A DNA stretch of 64,000 nucleotides from Colias croceus. Its lineage: Eukaryota > Arthropoda > Insecta > Lepidoptera > Pieridae. This document shows positions 43,001 through 49,035 of the stretch, one piece after another. The DNA is taken from assembly GCF_905220415.1 (NCBI RefSeq), contig NC_059566.1, forward strand, positions 1,550,001 through 1,614,000, in the 5' to 3' direction. The position numbers and the translations under genes were made by a program. Each line of letters starts with the position of its first letter. The stretch's first letter is position 1. Below the pieces are notes generated by a model. That model did no database searches and was not told the DNA's origin. It saw only the letters and a list, made by a program, of their open reading frames with translations.

Positions 43001-46000
43001 AGATATTGGGGGTTGATTTTAGTGTTTTAAGACTAAATTTAACTAATCTGACGATAAGTCCTTGACGCCGCCAAGTTATAGGGTCGCGAACTTGTAAAAA
43101 AAAAACGTTAATCCGGCATTCTCGAGCGCGATTGTTTTTATTTTTATTTTGAAGAATATAATCTAAAACTCACTAAAAATACAAAATCTGCCGGTTTCCG
43201 CGTGACCGGAAGTCTGGAGGAGCCATTTCGTCTTCCGAAAAACGCGTTGCAGTATATAAGTCGCGAACGATATATTTTACAAAAAAAAAGTTTGAATAAA
43301 CAAAAAAGGTAATTTTATTTTACACAAAAAAGGTCTCTTTACATTTTTGTCCAAAGTTAAAACTTTTTGACTTGAAGCATCATAAAAACTCAAACTCCCG
43401 GTTTTTTGAGTATATCTCGAAAACTGAGGGTGTTAAGAAAAATTGATATGAAATAACGATGATTAAAAAAAAGAAACTCTCAAACCTTTTTCGGTCAGAT
43501 TAAGAGAACCCACCAACATTTTTGTCAGATTAAGAAAATATGCTTTGAGGAGACCGAGATAAACCTCCCCTATGAAAATCTGACGCGCTCGAGTATTTCA
43601 AAAGGACTTTTTTTTTCTGCATTTTCAAAAATTCATCGTAACTTATCGTCACGCCGAAATCGTCAGTTTTTTTAAGGGGAGCTTCCTTGGGGCCTACTTA
43701 ACACCCCTTCCGAAAATCTGACGCGCTCGAGTAAATTTTTTTTTTGTGCATTTTTGACGAATTAATATGCCTAGCCCCACCACGCAAACCGGCAGATTAG
43801 TATACCGTTGTTATCAGAGGCACTTGGGGCATACGTAGTATGAATATCTGACGCGCTCGAGAATGCCCAAGTAACTATTTTTTTTTACATTTTTGAAAAT
43901 CCGTACACGCCAAACCCACCGCTAAAATGGTTTTTACCATAGAAGCTTTTCTTTTCGAAATTATTTTATCTATCGATTTTGATAAGTCTCGACGGCGCCG
44001 TTTAATTACGCCATTTAGCTACCTCGCCTCCCTATCTATAGCCAATTTTCTTTAAAGATGTTACTGATTTTTTGTTATAATTTTTTCGATTCTTATTCTT
44101 ATTATAAATATTTTAAATAAAATAAAAATTATTTCATTTTAGGAGGCATTAAAGCAGCATTTGTACAAAACAAAGAAACACAGCGATCCCTCACAATATA
44201 AGTAAGTATTTATTATTTGTAATTTTTATCAAAATTAGTTTAGCGTTTTTTGAGTGTTCTAATGTATTAAGTATTTGTAATCCCTTAAATTATGTGAGAA
44301 GGGGTTGCCCAGAAGTAAAAACTGTACACTATATATTATAGAACAAATTTCTTCGCCCCGTCTATCTGTCTGTCCTACTTCCTACTAGTAATATTATAAA
44401 TGCGAAAGTTTGTGAGGATGGATGTATGTGTATGTATGTATGTTTGTTACTCTATCATGCAAATACTTCTGAACCGATTACAATGAAATTTAGCACACAT
44501 ATAGAGGGTAACTTGAATTAACACGTAATCCCCCGGGAACGGGAACTATGCGGGCTTTTCTTTGAAAACGCAAGCGAAGTGGCGGACGGAAAGCTAGTAC
44601 GTGATACACCCAAAAACTAATGAACCGATTTTCATTCTGTTTTCACAAATCGATGGCGAGGTTCTAGTGGAAGGTTTTAAATAATTTGCTTAAAGCTAAA
44701 TAAAAATGATTTTTTGTTCGTGGATTTGATATTTTAGTTTTATAGCATTCAAATGTTTTATAAAAATATTTTTTTAGTATTGAAAAAAATCCACCATTTT
44801 TTTTCCACCAATAATGTGCGAGGATTTCAGATTTGTAGCGAGGAATGTGAGTAAGGAAGCAATCATATCGCCTCATTTTTTAAGTTTGAAGCGTTAAGCG
44901 TTTGAAGCGATACTATTGGTTATTCACAAACACATTACTCGCTACAAATCCTCACATTATTGGTGGAAATGCACCCTTATTCATTTAGAGATTATAGATT
45001 TTTAACGGATTTAAAACGCGATTTAATGATATTCATCTATATCATATATAACAACCGGAAAAATAGTCCACATATCAACTATGGAGGAATTAGGTAGTTT
45101 ACAAATAGCAATTTTTGAATGACCGTTTACACGTATAACATCTCAGTCTCATCGTGACCAGTGACCACGCTCGCTGCAAATTGTCCGAAACGGCGGGAAA
45201 GTAATAACTATACTAATATTATAAAGCTGAAGAGTTTGTTTGTTTGTTTGAACGCGCTAATCTCGGGAACTACTGGTCCGATTTGAAAAATTCTTTCGGT
45301 GTTAGATAGCCCATTTATCGAGGAAGGCTTTAGGCTTTAGAGTTTAGATCATTACGCTAAGACAAACAGCGGGGAAAAGCTAGTAATGAATAAATCGCGT
45401 TTAAAATCAGTTAAAAATGTTTAATTTCTAAATGTATAATTCTCGTAAAATCAAACACTACTACCTACCCTTATTCATGTTTTAAGGTACGCATGCACAC
45501 TATGCGACCAAAGGTTCCTAACGCGACAGACGTTAGGCACGCACCAGACGAGCGTTCACAACGCGCCGAAACCGTCGCGGTGTGTGCACTGCGCCCGTGC
45601 GTACAGTACGGCCGATGCCTTAAGATTACACGTGAGAAGAGCCCACTTGCCTGGTGGAAACAGCAAGAGTGCGACCTGCCATATCTGTGATAAAGTGTTT
45701 AGTGTAAGTATCAAAAAAATAATAAGAAAAAAGACGTGTGTCACTCGGGGACTGGGGCGGTTGCGCTATTGCATGCTATGCCTTCAAGCCACACCTCCGC
45801 CCGTCCCCGTGGGGAGCGTGAGGTTTTTTCGTTACGGAATTTCTCGATACGGTCCCCGCGCTCAAGGCCCGCGATACAAGCTATGCAATAGCTTAAAAAG
45901 TACCTGCCATCGTTTTATTCACCTAAAATCGCTATTACATTTATAAAAAGCGCTAAAAACAACCCAAATTATAAAAAAGAGCGTGTGTGCGGAGCACACG

Positions 46001-48803
46001 TGTCAGAAGTGAAATTTCTTCAAAAATTTAAAGATCGTCTCTTGGCAATACTATCATCATGAAGTAAAGCGACGATTTTAGTATCATTAGAATTATTGAA
46101 AGAAGTTTCACTTCTGACACGTGTGCTCGGCACACGCTCTTTTATTCAATTTTCGTTGTTTTGTCGATTTATTTTGTGTATATTATGATTTTGGCATAGA
46201 TTTTTTAATGTAATATTAATTATTTTACTTTCAATATATTATATTATCTAAAATGTTACCATGTTTATTACTTTACTAGCAGTGCTCTGCTCCTGTTGGT
46301 CTTAGCGTGATGATATATAGCCTATAGCCTTCCTCGATAAATGGGCTATCTAACACCGAAAGAATTTATCAAATCGGACCAGTAGTTCCCGAGATTAGCG
46401 CGTTAAAACAAACAAACTCTTCAGCTTTATAATATTAGTGTGAAGTGAAGTCCCATATCCCCGTAGTGGGGTAAGGGGCAGATGCATTATGCAAATATCT
46501 GTTTCACTGATCGATTTTTCTTTAGGGACAAACATTTTTTTTTCTTCGTCTCTACCGGGAATCGAACCCAGGACCCCTCGGTTCTACGCTCACGCGTTAA
46601 ACACTGTACCAAGGTGGCGGTCAATATTCAATAATATTAGTAGGCTTTATAATTATCTTCTTTATAATATATAAAAATGAATCGCAAAATGTGTTGGTAA
46701 GCGCATAACTCGAGAACGGCTGAACCGATTTCGATAATTCTTTTTTTATTATATTCCTTGAAGTACGAGGATGGTTCTTATGTAGAGAAAACGTGAATAT
46801 GTACCACAGGCGAAGCCGGGGCGGACCGCTAGTATTAGTATAGATTTAATTGCAGAGCTTGACCGACCATCAGTGCGTACGTCAGTCGCGCTTGTCATAT
46901 GTATGGAAATTCATAAAACCGTTCATAGCTAGACCGACCATACGCACACGTATTGTCATGCGCATTAATAAATAATAAATAATAATAAAATCATTTATTG
47001 AACAATTTGTGGGTTAGGTACAAACATGTAACATTTGGACCCCAAACTAGGACAGCCTGTATTTTGGGGTCCACCTTCCTTAATGACACAATAATAACAG
47101 AACTATAGCATAATATTAACTTAAATAATGATTTTTTATAGTAATTAGTGTCATAGTCATACAATTGTTGATGCGTATCGTCAGGACCGGCGGTACGCAC
47201 TGACGGTCGGTCAAACTCTGCAACCAGCCTAATATTAGTATTGATTTATTATTTTTAGCCTAATAATATTAGTATCAATTTATTATTTTATATTTTTTAG
47301 CGTAAGGGTGTATTAAAAGTACACATGCGTGTACACACAGGTGAGAGACCATATGCTTGCGAGTGTGGTGTCTCTTTCACACAGCTTGCGTCTCTCAAAG
47401 CACACGAAGCTGCGAAACATAGGGTAAGAAAAAATATATAAAAACCCATACTAATATTATAAATGCGAAAGTAACTCTGTCTGTCTGTCTGTTACTCAAT
47501 CACGCCTTAACCACTGAACCAATTTGCATGAAATTTGGTATAGAGATATTTTGATACCCGAGAAAGGACATAGGATAGGTTTTATCCCGGAAATCCCACG
47601 GGAACGGGAACTATGCGGGTTTTTCTTTGATTGCGCGGACGATGCCGCGGGTGGAAAGCTAGTAATAAATAAATAAATAAAATTCAGGACAATTTTCACA
47701 CACGGCACGATCTGATCCCATACTAAGCTTTCGCTTGTGTTATGGAAACCAAAGATGATAAACATACATATATAATTTTAAATAAATACTTATATAGATA
47801 ATGAACACCCAGACATAGAGCAAACATCTATGTTCATCACACAAATATTTGCCCCGGGTGGGAATCGAACCCACGACCTCTGGCTTGGAAGGCAGGGCCA
47901 CGACCAACCAAGCCAACCGGTCAGTCGAATAAAAAACTATTCGCATTATGAATTTCATGCAATTCCAAGACAAAACAGCGGACATAGCATAAACAAAATA
48001 ATTTGATATACATACTAGCTGTGCCCCGCGGTTTTACCCGCATTGCTCCGCTCCTGTTGGTCTTAGCGTGATGATATATAGCCTATAGCCTTCCTCGACA
48101 AATGGGCTATCTAATACAGAAGTCCCTGAGGTTAGCGCGTTCAAACAAACAAACAAACTCTTCAGCTTTATAATATTAGTATAGATAGTGTTATAGCATT
48201 CAAATATGTATAAATGAGATTTTCTTAAAGAATTGTAAAAATATAGGCGGGATTCGAACCCGCGTCCTTCACTTATCAGCGTTAGAATCCCGCGTTGTGG
48301 TCGAATTATTTTATATTTTCTAGTAAATAAATAAATAAATAATTAATAAATAAATAAATATTATAGGACATTATTACACAAATGGACCTAGTCCCACAGT
48401 AAGCTCAATTAGGGCTTGTGTTGTGAGTACTAGGCGACGATAAATATAATCCATACTAATATTATAAATGCGAAAGTAACTCTGTCAGTCTGTCTGTCTG
48501 TTACTCGATCACGCCTAAACTACTGAACCAATTTACATGAAATTTGGTATGGAGATATTTTGATACCCGAGAAAGGACATACTACTTTTTATCCCGGGAA
48601 AATGACGCAATCCCGGAAATCCCACGGGAACGGGAACTATGCGGGTTTTTCTTTGACAACGCGGGCGAAGCCGCGGGCGGAAAGCTAGTATTTAATAAAT
48701 ACATATATAGATAATAACACCCACCACCACCCACAGTAGGTAACTACTTAACTTTATTTGATTAAACTTTTATTAATTACTAATTTTTATTTTACAGAAA
48801 TGA
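22007..48803 (+). CDS. ZAD-type C2H2 zinc-finger protein with a duplicated exon
   Basis: Coding exons: 22007-22117, 22661-22777, 23246-23404, 23740-23841, 24408-24509 (duplicate), 25619-25771, 26593-26721, 35912-36000, 40321-40443, 41168-41281, 42359-42503, 44143-44201, 45487-45703, 47301-47423, 48798-48803. All joints are GT/AG and in phase, giving 582 aa with both duplicate exons or 548 with one. CCAC in exon 1 and ICVFC in exon 2 form an N-terminal ZAD zinc-binding, dimerisation domain. An acidic middle follows, then about eleven C2H2 fingers from exon 7 on. The only TGE(K/R)P-type linker is before the last finger, and that finger has CxC (CEC) spacing, not CxxC. The last coding exon is Lys plus stop. 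AATAAA at 48886-48891 and 49030-49035 are candidate poly(A) signals. ZAD proteins are insect nuclear DNA-binding regulators. The introns are loaded with transposons. Confidence 0.85.
22149..22330 (-). repeat. Type C interspersed repeat
   Basis: CTAGCTTTCCGCCCGCGGCT through GAGAAAGCGACTTTGTTGTG, in ZAD gene intron 1. Confidence 0.6.
22447..22640 (-). mobile_element. Helitron-like element, type A
   Basis: CTAGCTGCTCCGCGCGGTTT through AACTCTTCAGCTTTATAATA to TTAGTATAGA. It ends 21 bp before ZAD exon 2. Confidence 0.7.
22985..23175 (-). mobile_element. MITE with AAGTGAAACTTCTTTA termini
   Basis: TGAAACTTCTTTATCGGGGT through ACCACTCGTGATTCGACATA and AAAGAAGTTTCACTTC. In ZAD intron 2, ending about 70 bp before exon 3. 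Confidence 0.7.
23430..23695 (+). mobile_element. tRNA-derived SINE, near full length
   Basis: The head has an A-box-like TGGCTTGGTTGGTAGTAGC and the B-box GTGGGTTCGATTCCCACC. The body has GATGAACATAGATGTTTGCT and GTGTGAAAATTGTCCTGAAA, and the tail is TATTTATTTATTTA. A reverse copy is at 47665-47935. It ends at the edge of the duplicated exon unit. Confidence 0.8.
23690..23875 (+). repeat. Exon-duplication unit, copy 1
   Basis: It carries the 102 bp exon 23740-23841 with flanking intron (GTGATAAGTAATTTATTTTT before, GTGAGTAG and AAATAAATAAAACTACC after). The matching copy is at 24356-24540. Confidence 0.85.
23885..24048 (+). mobile_element. Helitron-like element, type D-like
   Basis: TCTATACTAATTTTATAAAG, ACCGATTTTGATGAAATTTG, GAAGCCGGGGCGGACCGCTA G. 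Located between the two duplicated exons. Confidence 0.6.
24187..24354 (+). mobile_element. Helitron-like element, type A
   Basis: TCTATACTAATATTATAAAG through GAAACCGCGAAGCGCAGCTA G. It abuts the start of the second exon copy unit. Confidence 0.75.
24356..24540 (+). repeat. Exon-duplication unit, copy 2
   Basis: It carries exon 24408-24509, which differs from copy 1 at about 5 of 102 bases. It has an intact acceptor (TTTTAACAG) and donor (GTGAGTAT). Both copies are phase 0-0. Confidence 0.85.
24605..24670 (-). repeat. tRNA-derived fragment
   Basis: The minus strand reads GTCGCGGGTTCGAATCCCGT, a B-box context, without the rest of a cloverleaf. Confidence 0.45.
24855..25078 (+). mobile_element. 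MITE with AAGTGAAACTTCTTTA termini
   Basis: AAGAAGTGAAACTTCTTTAT through TCACGCGTGGTAGGGATAAG to AAAGAAGTTTCACTTC. It is the best-preserved copy with both inverted ends. Confidence 0.75.
25140..25325 (+). mobile_element. Helitron-like element, type A
   Basis: CTATACTAATATTATAAAGC through ATAAATCCGCGAAGAGCTAC TAG. The 3' end is slightly diverged. Confidence 0.65.
25360..25578 (+). mobile_element. Helitron-like element, type B2
   Basis: ATATTATAAAGGGAAAGTTT, then ATTTAGCACACACATAGAGG, GGAAATCCCACGGGAACGGG and GGGCGGAAATCTAG. It ends 40 bp before ZAD exon 25619-25771. Confidence 0.65.
25805..26337 (+). mobile_element. Cluster: type C fragment plus two type B Helitron-like elements
   Basis: A type C fragment (CATCAAAATCCGTTGCGTAG, 25828-25910) is followed by a type B2 copy with a (TG)n tract at about 25938-25961. 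A type B copy at 26125-26336 ends GGGCGGAAATCTAG. Confidence 0.55.
26432..26575 (+). mobile_element. MITE, CACACGTGTCAG family, adjoining an exon
   Basis: GTGTGCACACGTGTCAGAAG through TTTTACTCTCAACGCGCCTA. Its 3' end is about 20 bp from the acceptor of exon 26593-26721, so part of the branch-point/pyrimidine region may come from the element. Confidence 0.6.
27365..27435 (+). repeat. tRNA-derived SINE relic
   Basis: GACGCAGGTTCGAATCGCGC followed by CTCGTGATCGAATTTTTCC; same family as 14905-15000. Confidence 0.5.
28446..30536 (+). CDS. Pogo/jerky-type transposase (DDE_1), 696 aa
   Basis: An N-terminal pipsqueak-type helix-turn-helix (about residues 10-53, ending IPRRTLRDHLKDG) is followed by a CENP-B-type DNA-binding region (about 65-125) and a DDE_1 catalytic core. 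The acidic triad appears as YNMDEKG (D167), LIFDAKCH (D273) and LQPLDKS (D308), giving DD34D spacing as in pogo transposases. The second motif is FDAKCH where family members usually have a DGH/DNH-type sequence, a possible weakening. The region from about 400 to 690 is Ser-rich, low complexity and basic at the end. It ends at TAA 30534-30536. A PHD-like segment continues in the +1 frame after the stop, so the ORF looks C-terminally truncated. It lies inside the 8.1 kb element in sense with the host gene. Confidence 0.85.
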   Translation: MPPTNRKKRGESWTEDTMRAAINAIQRGQLTQRAASEKYNIPRRTLRDHLKDGNAKKRFGRKPVFSENQEADLVARIIRFAKIGMPLTPKFIKKQAFLFCEKAAGKDWLRSFLKRNPSISKRKPQIMNPAGAQKLNKASVQQHFEVVEKLYDDLDIREHPERLYNMDEKGCRITVHNQHTVLAEKGSKRVHPIAPENAENVTIAMCVNAVGTAIPPMILFKGQRKRADLKKNVPNGTLVQMAPKGSMTSDLFVEFIKHLAKFKVAGKCLLIFDAKCHLSIEALDEAEKNDIVLYCLPSNTTHELQPLDKSVNKSFEHHWDEAVLNFLHENPNEILTKATFNQLFTKVWYKCMTYNNIVNGFKATGLFPFNPEAIPEEAYAPSVLTEIPYPQIEDNSVQNAGPPNQNHSTQEIDQPMQDIRDNDENSYNPSYSSFLSSDKQPVNFDNYQHKPGFPSCEQLSKKPRTDYNFPVESLDAVRDNSGEKFRLVDYYSSSTEFSEGEDTRKEEHNVQCASSSSILSSSCLELKASCSGLQRNREISPVPSTESSAEGFINQQHKSKLSVADVYSGLSSEEFESEHVMLSRSNVTPKKQPTNYSLPNFNRISSGDSTCSHESEDNIPLSSLRKQNDKMSFQELFPTPNYAIVKNERPRKKAMNYKGQKITKNLFMENKRKVKGQKANKKNKTQRNYDETIKRE
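30537..30726 (+). pseudogene. Broken C-terminal PHD-like segment of the pogo transposase
   Basis: In the +1 frame relative to the transposase ORF, the sequence reads EDWYCHACCEYV, RQCTICFKR, an in-frame TAA at 30664-30666, then HEDCVGL and FVCSDC before a second stop. The C-x2-C, C-x2-C, H-x2-C, C-x2-C order is PHD-like, and related insect jerky/pogo proteins carry such a C-terminal domain. One frameshift near 30530 and one internal stop therefore separate it from the ORF. The rest of the transposase is still open. Confidence 0.7.
31052..31375 (-). repeat. Type E interspersed repeat
   Basis: CTAGCTTACGCCCGCGACTC through TTATATGTATAGA. It ends 15 bp before the Sailor-like element. Confidence 0.6.
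31391..33569 (+). mobile_element. Apparently intact IS630-Tc1-mariner element (Sailor/DD82E-like)
   Basis: The 37 bp terminal inverted repeats start TACTCTGTCCACTATA on the left and, reversed, AACTCTGTCCATTATA on the right. Both arms contain TGCTTTTTGACAGCTC. TA flanks both ends (31389-31390, 33570-33571). One uninterrupted transposase ORF fills the middle. Length is 2179 bp. Confidence 0.85.
31891..33222 (+). CDS. IS630-Tc1-mariner transposase, DD81E spacing
   Basis: The frame is open from 31789, but MPKGQVLKGQ at 31891 is the likelier start, giving 443 aa. An N-terminal HTH region (about 33-58, PFSQVRNRVSVALGISLPTV) and a basic KRKRRPRK stretch precede the catalytic core: VFTDETW (D180), ILIDNAPYHSR (D269) and NAIELIW (E351). 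There are 81 residues between the second Asp and the Glu, close to the DD82E spacing reported for the Sailor family and unlike DD34E/D Tc1 or mariner. The C-terminus is an acidic Ser/Asp/Glu tail. The stop TAA overlaps AATAAA. All catalytic residues and both TIRs are intact, so the copy may be young and possibly active. It is in sense with the host gene. Confidence 0.88.
   Translation: MPKGQVLKGQSRQLVLKLCDFFEKENQNGGPLIPFSQVRNRVSVALGISLPTVTKITNDAYGRSGLERNKPSTPKRKRRPRKVTGVDDFDADAIRRHVYDYYLKKEIPTLRKLIVSLQRSGLFHGQKSSLAKVLKTIGFSFKKSDKRKVLMERTDVALSRCDFLRKAKRIQDWTNIVFTDETWLNANHTISRSWTDGTAASTSAVPMGKGERLIICHAGTAKGFVRNALLAFKSKKSGDYHEEMNAEVYEEWFKNMLLSLEEPSTILIDNAPYHSRQIDKMPTQANKKHEIINWLRDNGENVDDSMLKIELLQILKTKKKPKRYVIDEMAAEYGHIVLRIPPYHCQYNAIELIWAQVKGHAARSNTSPPFTANKMLALLKDACTHVTAENWARVVERTKRIILSDWDRDIAFDNICTQDLILHITEDSSSDESSEDCNSDDLG
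33572..34350. other. Non-coding right arm of the pogo-like element
   Basis: AT-rich, then a short GC-richer patch near 34140-34330 (CGTACGCACACGTACCGGTG). No ORF or known repeat was recognised. Confidence 0.35.
34351..34543 (-). mobile_element. Helitron-like element, type A
   Basis: CTAGCTGCTCCGTGCGGTTT through AACTCTTCAGCTTTATAATA to TTAAGTATAGA. Confidence 0.7.
34622..34807 (+). mobile_element. Helitron-like element, type B
   Basis: CCATACTAATATTATAAATG through GAAGCCGGGGTGGACCACTA G. Confidence 0.7.
35690..35877 (-). mobile_element. Helitron-like element, type A
   Basis: CTAGCTGCTCTGCGCGGTTT through AACTCTTCAGCTTTATAATA to TTAGTA. It sits between the pogo right end and ZAD exon 35912-36000. 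Confidence 0.7.
36005..37420 (-). mobile_element. ORF1-only non-LTR-type retroelement
   Basis: On the minus strand a GC-rich ORF (stop at 36152) is followed by an AT-rich 3' UTR and an (AATAAAT)n tail ending only a few bases from the donor of ZAD exon 35912-36000. No reverse transcriptase or endonuclease ORF is present. The 5' edge is placed near 37420 from the base composition change. It resembles the HAL1 half-LINE arrangement. Confidence 0.6.
36152..37321 (-). CDS. Retroelement ORF1-like protein, 389 aa
   Basis: The ORF reads MSTLSLATMSATLVPNEVLA; a second Met at codon 9 (37297) has the better context, giving 381 aa. The N-terminal segment DEVSLEQICTSNFTEEEI resembles ORF1-like proteins of arthropod non-LTR elements. 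A heptad-like helical stretch (about residues 105-165) suggests a coiled coil. A Pro/Arg/Ala-rich basic linker follows (RPARPAPPLESPPRV) with a KRKKKKK cluster near 280. The C-terminal part (TTQLYVSRLHHSTQASDVVE and FVVRVPSE) looks like an RRM-like RNA-binding fold. I see no CCHC knuckle. GC content is far above the neighbours. Likely role: retroposon RNA chaperone. It is antisense to the host gene. Confidence 0.65.
   Translation of the reverse strand: MSTLSLATMSATLVPNEVLAFLQYQLDVMDEVSLEQICTSNFTEEEIRDAKSLLFSALNMADRMPSRRRDEKGERSLRDIIKVFKETDPDDVPTFVAKDLRKLPPVTFDHVDVTRLLKDITSLRTALKEMEFKFGASQSTINDLRNEVVALRDSISLCRSTEVSYVNTRRGAQRETFESANLTTPPAVDRVTPRPARPAPPLESPPRVANPTPAGYAAAAAKPPVKRQEITRDGDPVKHRDSPRRAAHLSSVNSHPLDEEGFTKVEKRKKKKKPSSNKCGTAPTGNNHLLRPAIPTTQLYVSRLHHSTQASDVVEYVRVKTKFIVRVQRLEPRNNLNFNSFVVRVPSEQLSIFMSEEFWPRGVVFRRFRGRLRNTQPKPIQRNMTLPVP
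37436..37745 (-). repeat. Type E interspersed repeat
   Basis: CTAGCTTCCGCCCGCGACTC, then TTTTCACGTGATGCTTGAAC, to TTATTATATGTATAGATA. Confidence 0.6.
38086..38565. mobile_element. Foldback MITE (GCCATTTTAATAGGCAACAT)
   Basis: GAGCCATTTTAATAGGCAAC ATTTGAC on the left and GTCAAATGTTGCCTATTAAA TTGGCTC on the right. It interrupts the left arm of the CAGGGTG element, whose right arm is continuous at the same place. Confidence 0.7.
38679..39587 (-). pseudogene. Deleted mariner element
   Basis: The inverted ends GGTTGATCCAAAAGTAATGA are flanked by TA. On the minus strand a remnant encodes YFLDLAPIYFYLFPRHKKHF, the mariner DD34D transposase C-terminal motif (usual form PYSPDLAP). At 909 bp it is shorter than an autonomous mariner and lacks an intact ORF. 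Confidence 0.8.
40115..40310 (-). mobile_element. MITE with AAGTGAAACTTCTTTA termini, decayed
   Basis: TGAAGTGAAACTTCTTTATC, GTTACGCGTGACATTTTTCC and CTACCACGCGTGATTCGACG. The right end is lost just upstream of ZAD exon 40321-40443. Confidence 0.6.
40500..41160. other. AT-rich intron, nothing recognised
   Basis: Intron between ZAD exons 40321-40443 and 41168-41281. It contains a GTAGTAGT-rich tract near 40450-40510 and no recognised element. Confidence 0.4.
41372..41590. mobile_element. Foldback MITE with TTA target duplication
   Basis: GGGCTGATTTTTCAATCGTT on the left, CAAGGATTGAAAAATCAGCC C on the right. Arms match for about 90 bp, including CATCGAATAACG/CGTTATTCGACG. TTA on both sides fits the TWA duplications of PIF/Harbinger elements. 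Confidence 0.75.
41701..41866. mobile_element. Foldback MITE with TAA target duplication
   Basis: GAGCTAGCGCGCAAGAGCAA and its exact reverse form the ends; the arms continue through CTCTCCCATCAACTCTATGG for about 70 bp. TAA flanks both sides, again a Harbinger-like target. Confidence 0.8.
42022..42175 (+). repeat. Retroposon 3' fragment (CCGATTCGGAAAGTA family)
   Basis: AAAAATTTATTTATTCAATT AGACTTC, TTTTGAATCGTC and ACCACCGATTCGGAAAGTA. Confidence 0.5.
42808..44038. mobile_element. 1.23 kb element with opposing arrays of a CTCGAG-centred motif
   Basis: It is bounded by TAGATAGGGAGGCGA (42808-42822) and its exact reverse (44024-44038). The left half has CTCGAGCG(C/T)G motifs near 42844, 42984 and 43121. 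The right half has the reverse form CTGACGCGCTCGAG near 43580, 43718 and 43848. Spacing is about 130-140 bp within each half. Additional GTCAGATTAAGA boxes lie near 43494 and 43535. A TATATAAG sits at about 43254 in the centre. There is no ORF over 60 codons. It fills most of the ZAD intron 42504-44142. Confidence 0.75.
44385..44596 (+). mobile_element. Helitron-like element, type B2
   Basis: AGTAATATTATAAATGCGAA, AGTTTGTGAGGATGGATGTA, AGCACACATATAGAGGGTAA and GGCGGACGGAAAGCTAG. Confidence 0.65.
45208..45382 (+). mobile_element. Helitron-like element, type A
   Basis: CTATACTAATATTATAAAGC through GACAAACAGCGGGGAAAAGC TAG. The 3' half is shortened. Confidence 0.65.
45740..45905 (+). repeat. 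Retroposon fragment (CTATGCAATAGCTT family)
   Basis: TGCGCTATTGCATGCTATGC, CGTCCCCGTGGGGAGCGTGA, GGAATTTCTCGATACGGTCC and CTATGCAATAGCTTAA. It begins about 35 bp after the donor of ZAD exon 45487-45703. Confidence 0.5.
45976..46143. mobile_element. Complete foldback MITE, GAGCGTGTG/CACACGTGTCAG family
   Basis: Both ends are present: AAAAGAGCGTGTGTGCGGAG and, reversed, AAAAGAGCGTGTGCCGAGCA. Each arm also holds CACACGTGTCAGAAGTGAAA. Arms are about 48 bp. This copy defines the family limits for the decayed copies at 15284, 26432 and 51480. Confidence 0.8.
46278..46440 (-). mobile_element. Helitron-like element, type A
   Basis: CTAGCAGTGCTCTGCTCCTG through TTAGCGTGATGATATATAGC to ATAATATTAGTG. 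This unbroken copy supplies the empty-site comparison for the insertion at 37978. Confidence 0.7.
46525..46625 (-). repeat. tRNA-derived fragment
   Basis: The minus strand reads CGCCACCTTGGTACAGTG, CGCGTGAGCGTAGAACCGAG and GGGTTCGATTCCCGGTAGAG. This has A- and B-box-like parts with no acceptor stem, so it is a SINE relic or tRNA pseudogene. Confidence 0.5.
46675..46832 (+). mobile_element. Helitron-like element, type D
   Basis: AATGAATCGCAAAATGTGTT, AACTCGAGAACGGCTGAACC and GAAGCCGGGGCGGACCGCTA G. Confidence 0.65.
46850..47222. mobile_element. TIR element, TGCAGAGCTTGACCGACC
   Basis: The ends TTGCAGAGCTTGACCGACCA and, reversed, TTGCAGAGTTTGACCGACCG match for about 30 bp through CAGTGCGTAC. 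The inside includes a retroposon tail (ATCATTTATTGAACAATTTG) at about 46965-47105. Confidence 0.65.
47449..47664 (+). mobile_element. Helitron-like element, type B
   Basis: CCATACTAATATTATAAATG, GAACCAATTTGCATGAAATT and GATGCCGCGGGTGGAAAGCT AG. Confidence 0.75.
47665..47935 (-). mobile_element. tRNA-derived SINE, reverse copy
   Basis: Reverse of the unit at 23430-23695: ATAAATAAATAAATAAAATT tail, TTCAGGACAATTTTCACACA, CAAACATCTATGTTCATCAC and GGTGGGAATCGAACCCACGA. Confidence 0.8.
48015..48186 (-). mobile_element. Helitron-like element, type A
   Basis: CTAGCTGTGCCCCGCGGTTT through AACTCTTCAGCTTTATAATA to TTAGTATAGA. There is a small internal deletion. Confidence 0.7.
48240..48430 (-). repeat. 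tRNA-derived relic plus SINE tail fragment
   Basis: GGCGGGATTCGAACCCGCGT (48248 onward) is a reversed B-box. ATAAATAAATAAATAATTAA and GGGCTTGTGTTGTGAGTACT are a decayed SINE tail. Confidence 0.5.
48453..48690 (+). mobile_element. Helitron-like element, type B
   Basis: CCATACTAATATTATAAATG through GGAAATCCCACGGGAACGGG to GAAGCCGCGGGCGGAAAGCT AG. In the last ZAD intron. Confidence 0.75.
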
Positions 48804-49035
48804 AGGGAGTCATGGGTGCAGCATGAAGTCGTCTGCGTCGTGTATACATACATACAGAATTTGTTTTATTAGATGAACATAAGTTAATAAATATTCGTGG
48901 ATTTATTAAAATGCCTGATCACAAGAAATGCATGCTACACGGCTTCAGGATATTTTTTTAGCTTCTGTCTGTTAAAAATACATTATAATATATGAAAAAG
49001 TGTCAAATGTGTAATTTTGTAAATAATGAAATAAA

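Noticed and set aside
42711..44142. CRISPR-like reading of the spaced CTCGAG motifs
   Set aside because: The repeats are about 15 bp, imperfect, inverted between halves and 130-140 bp apart in a eukaryotic intron. This does not fit CRISPR.
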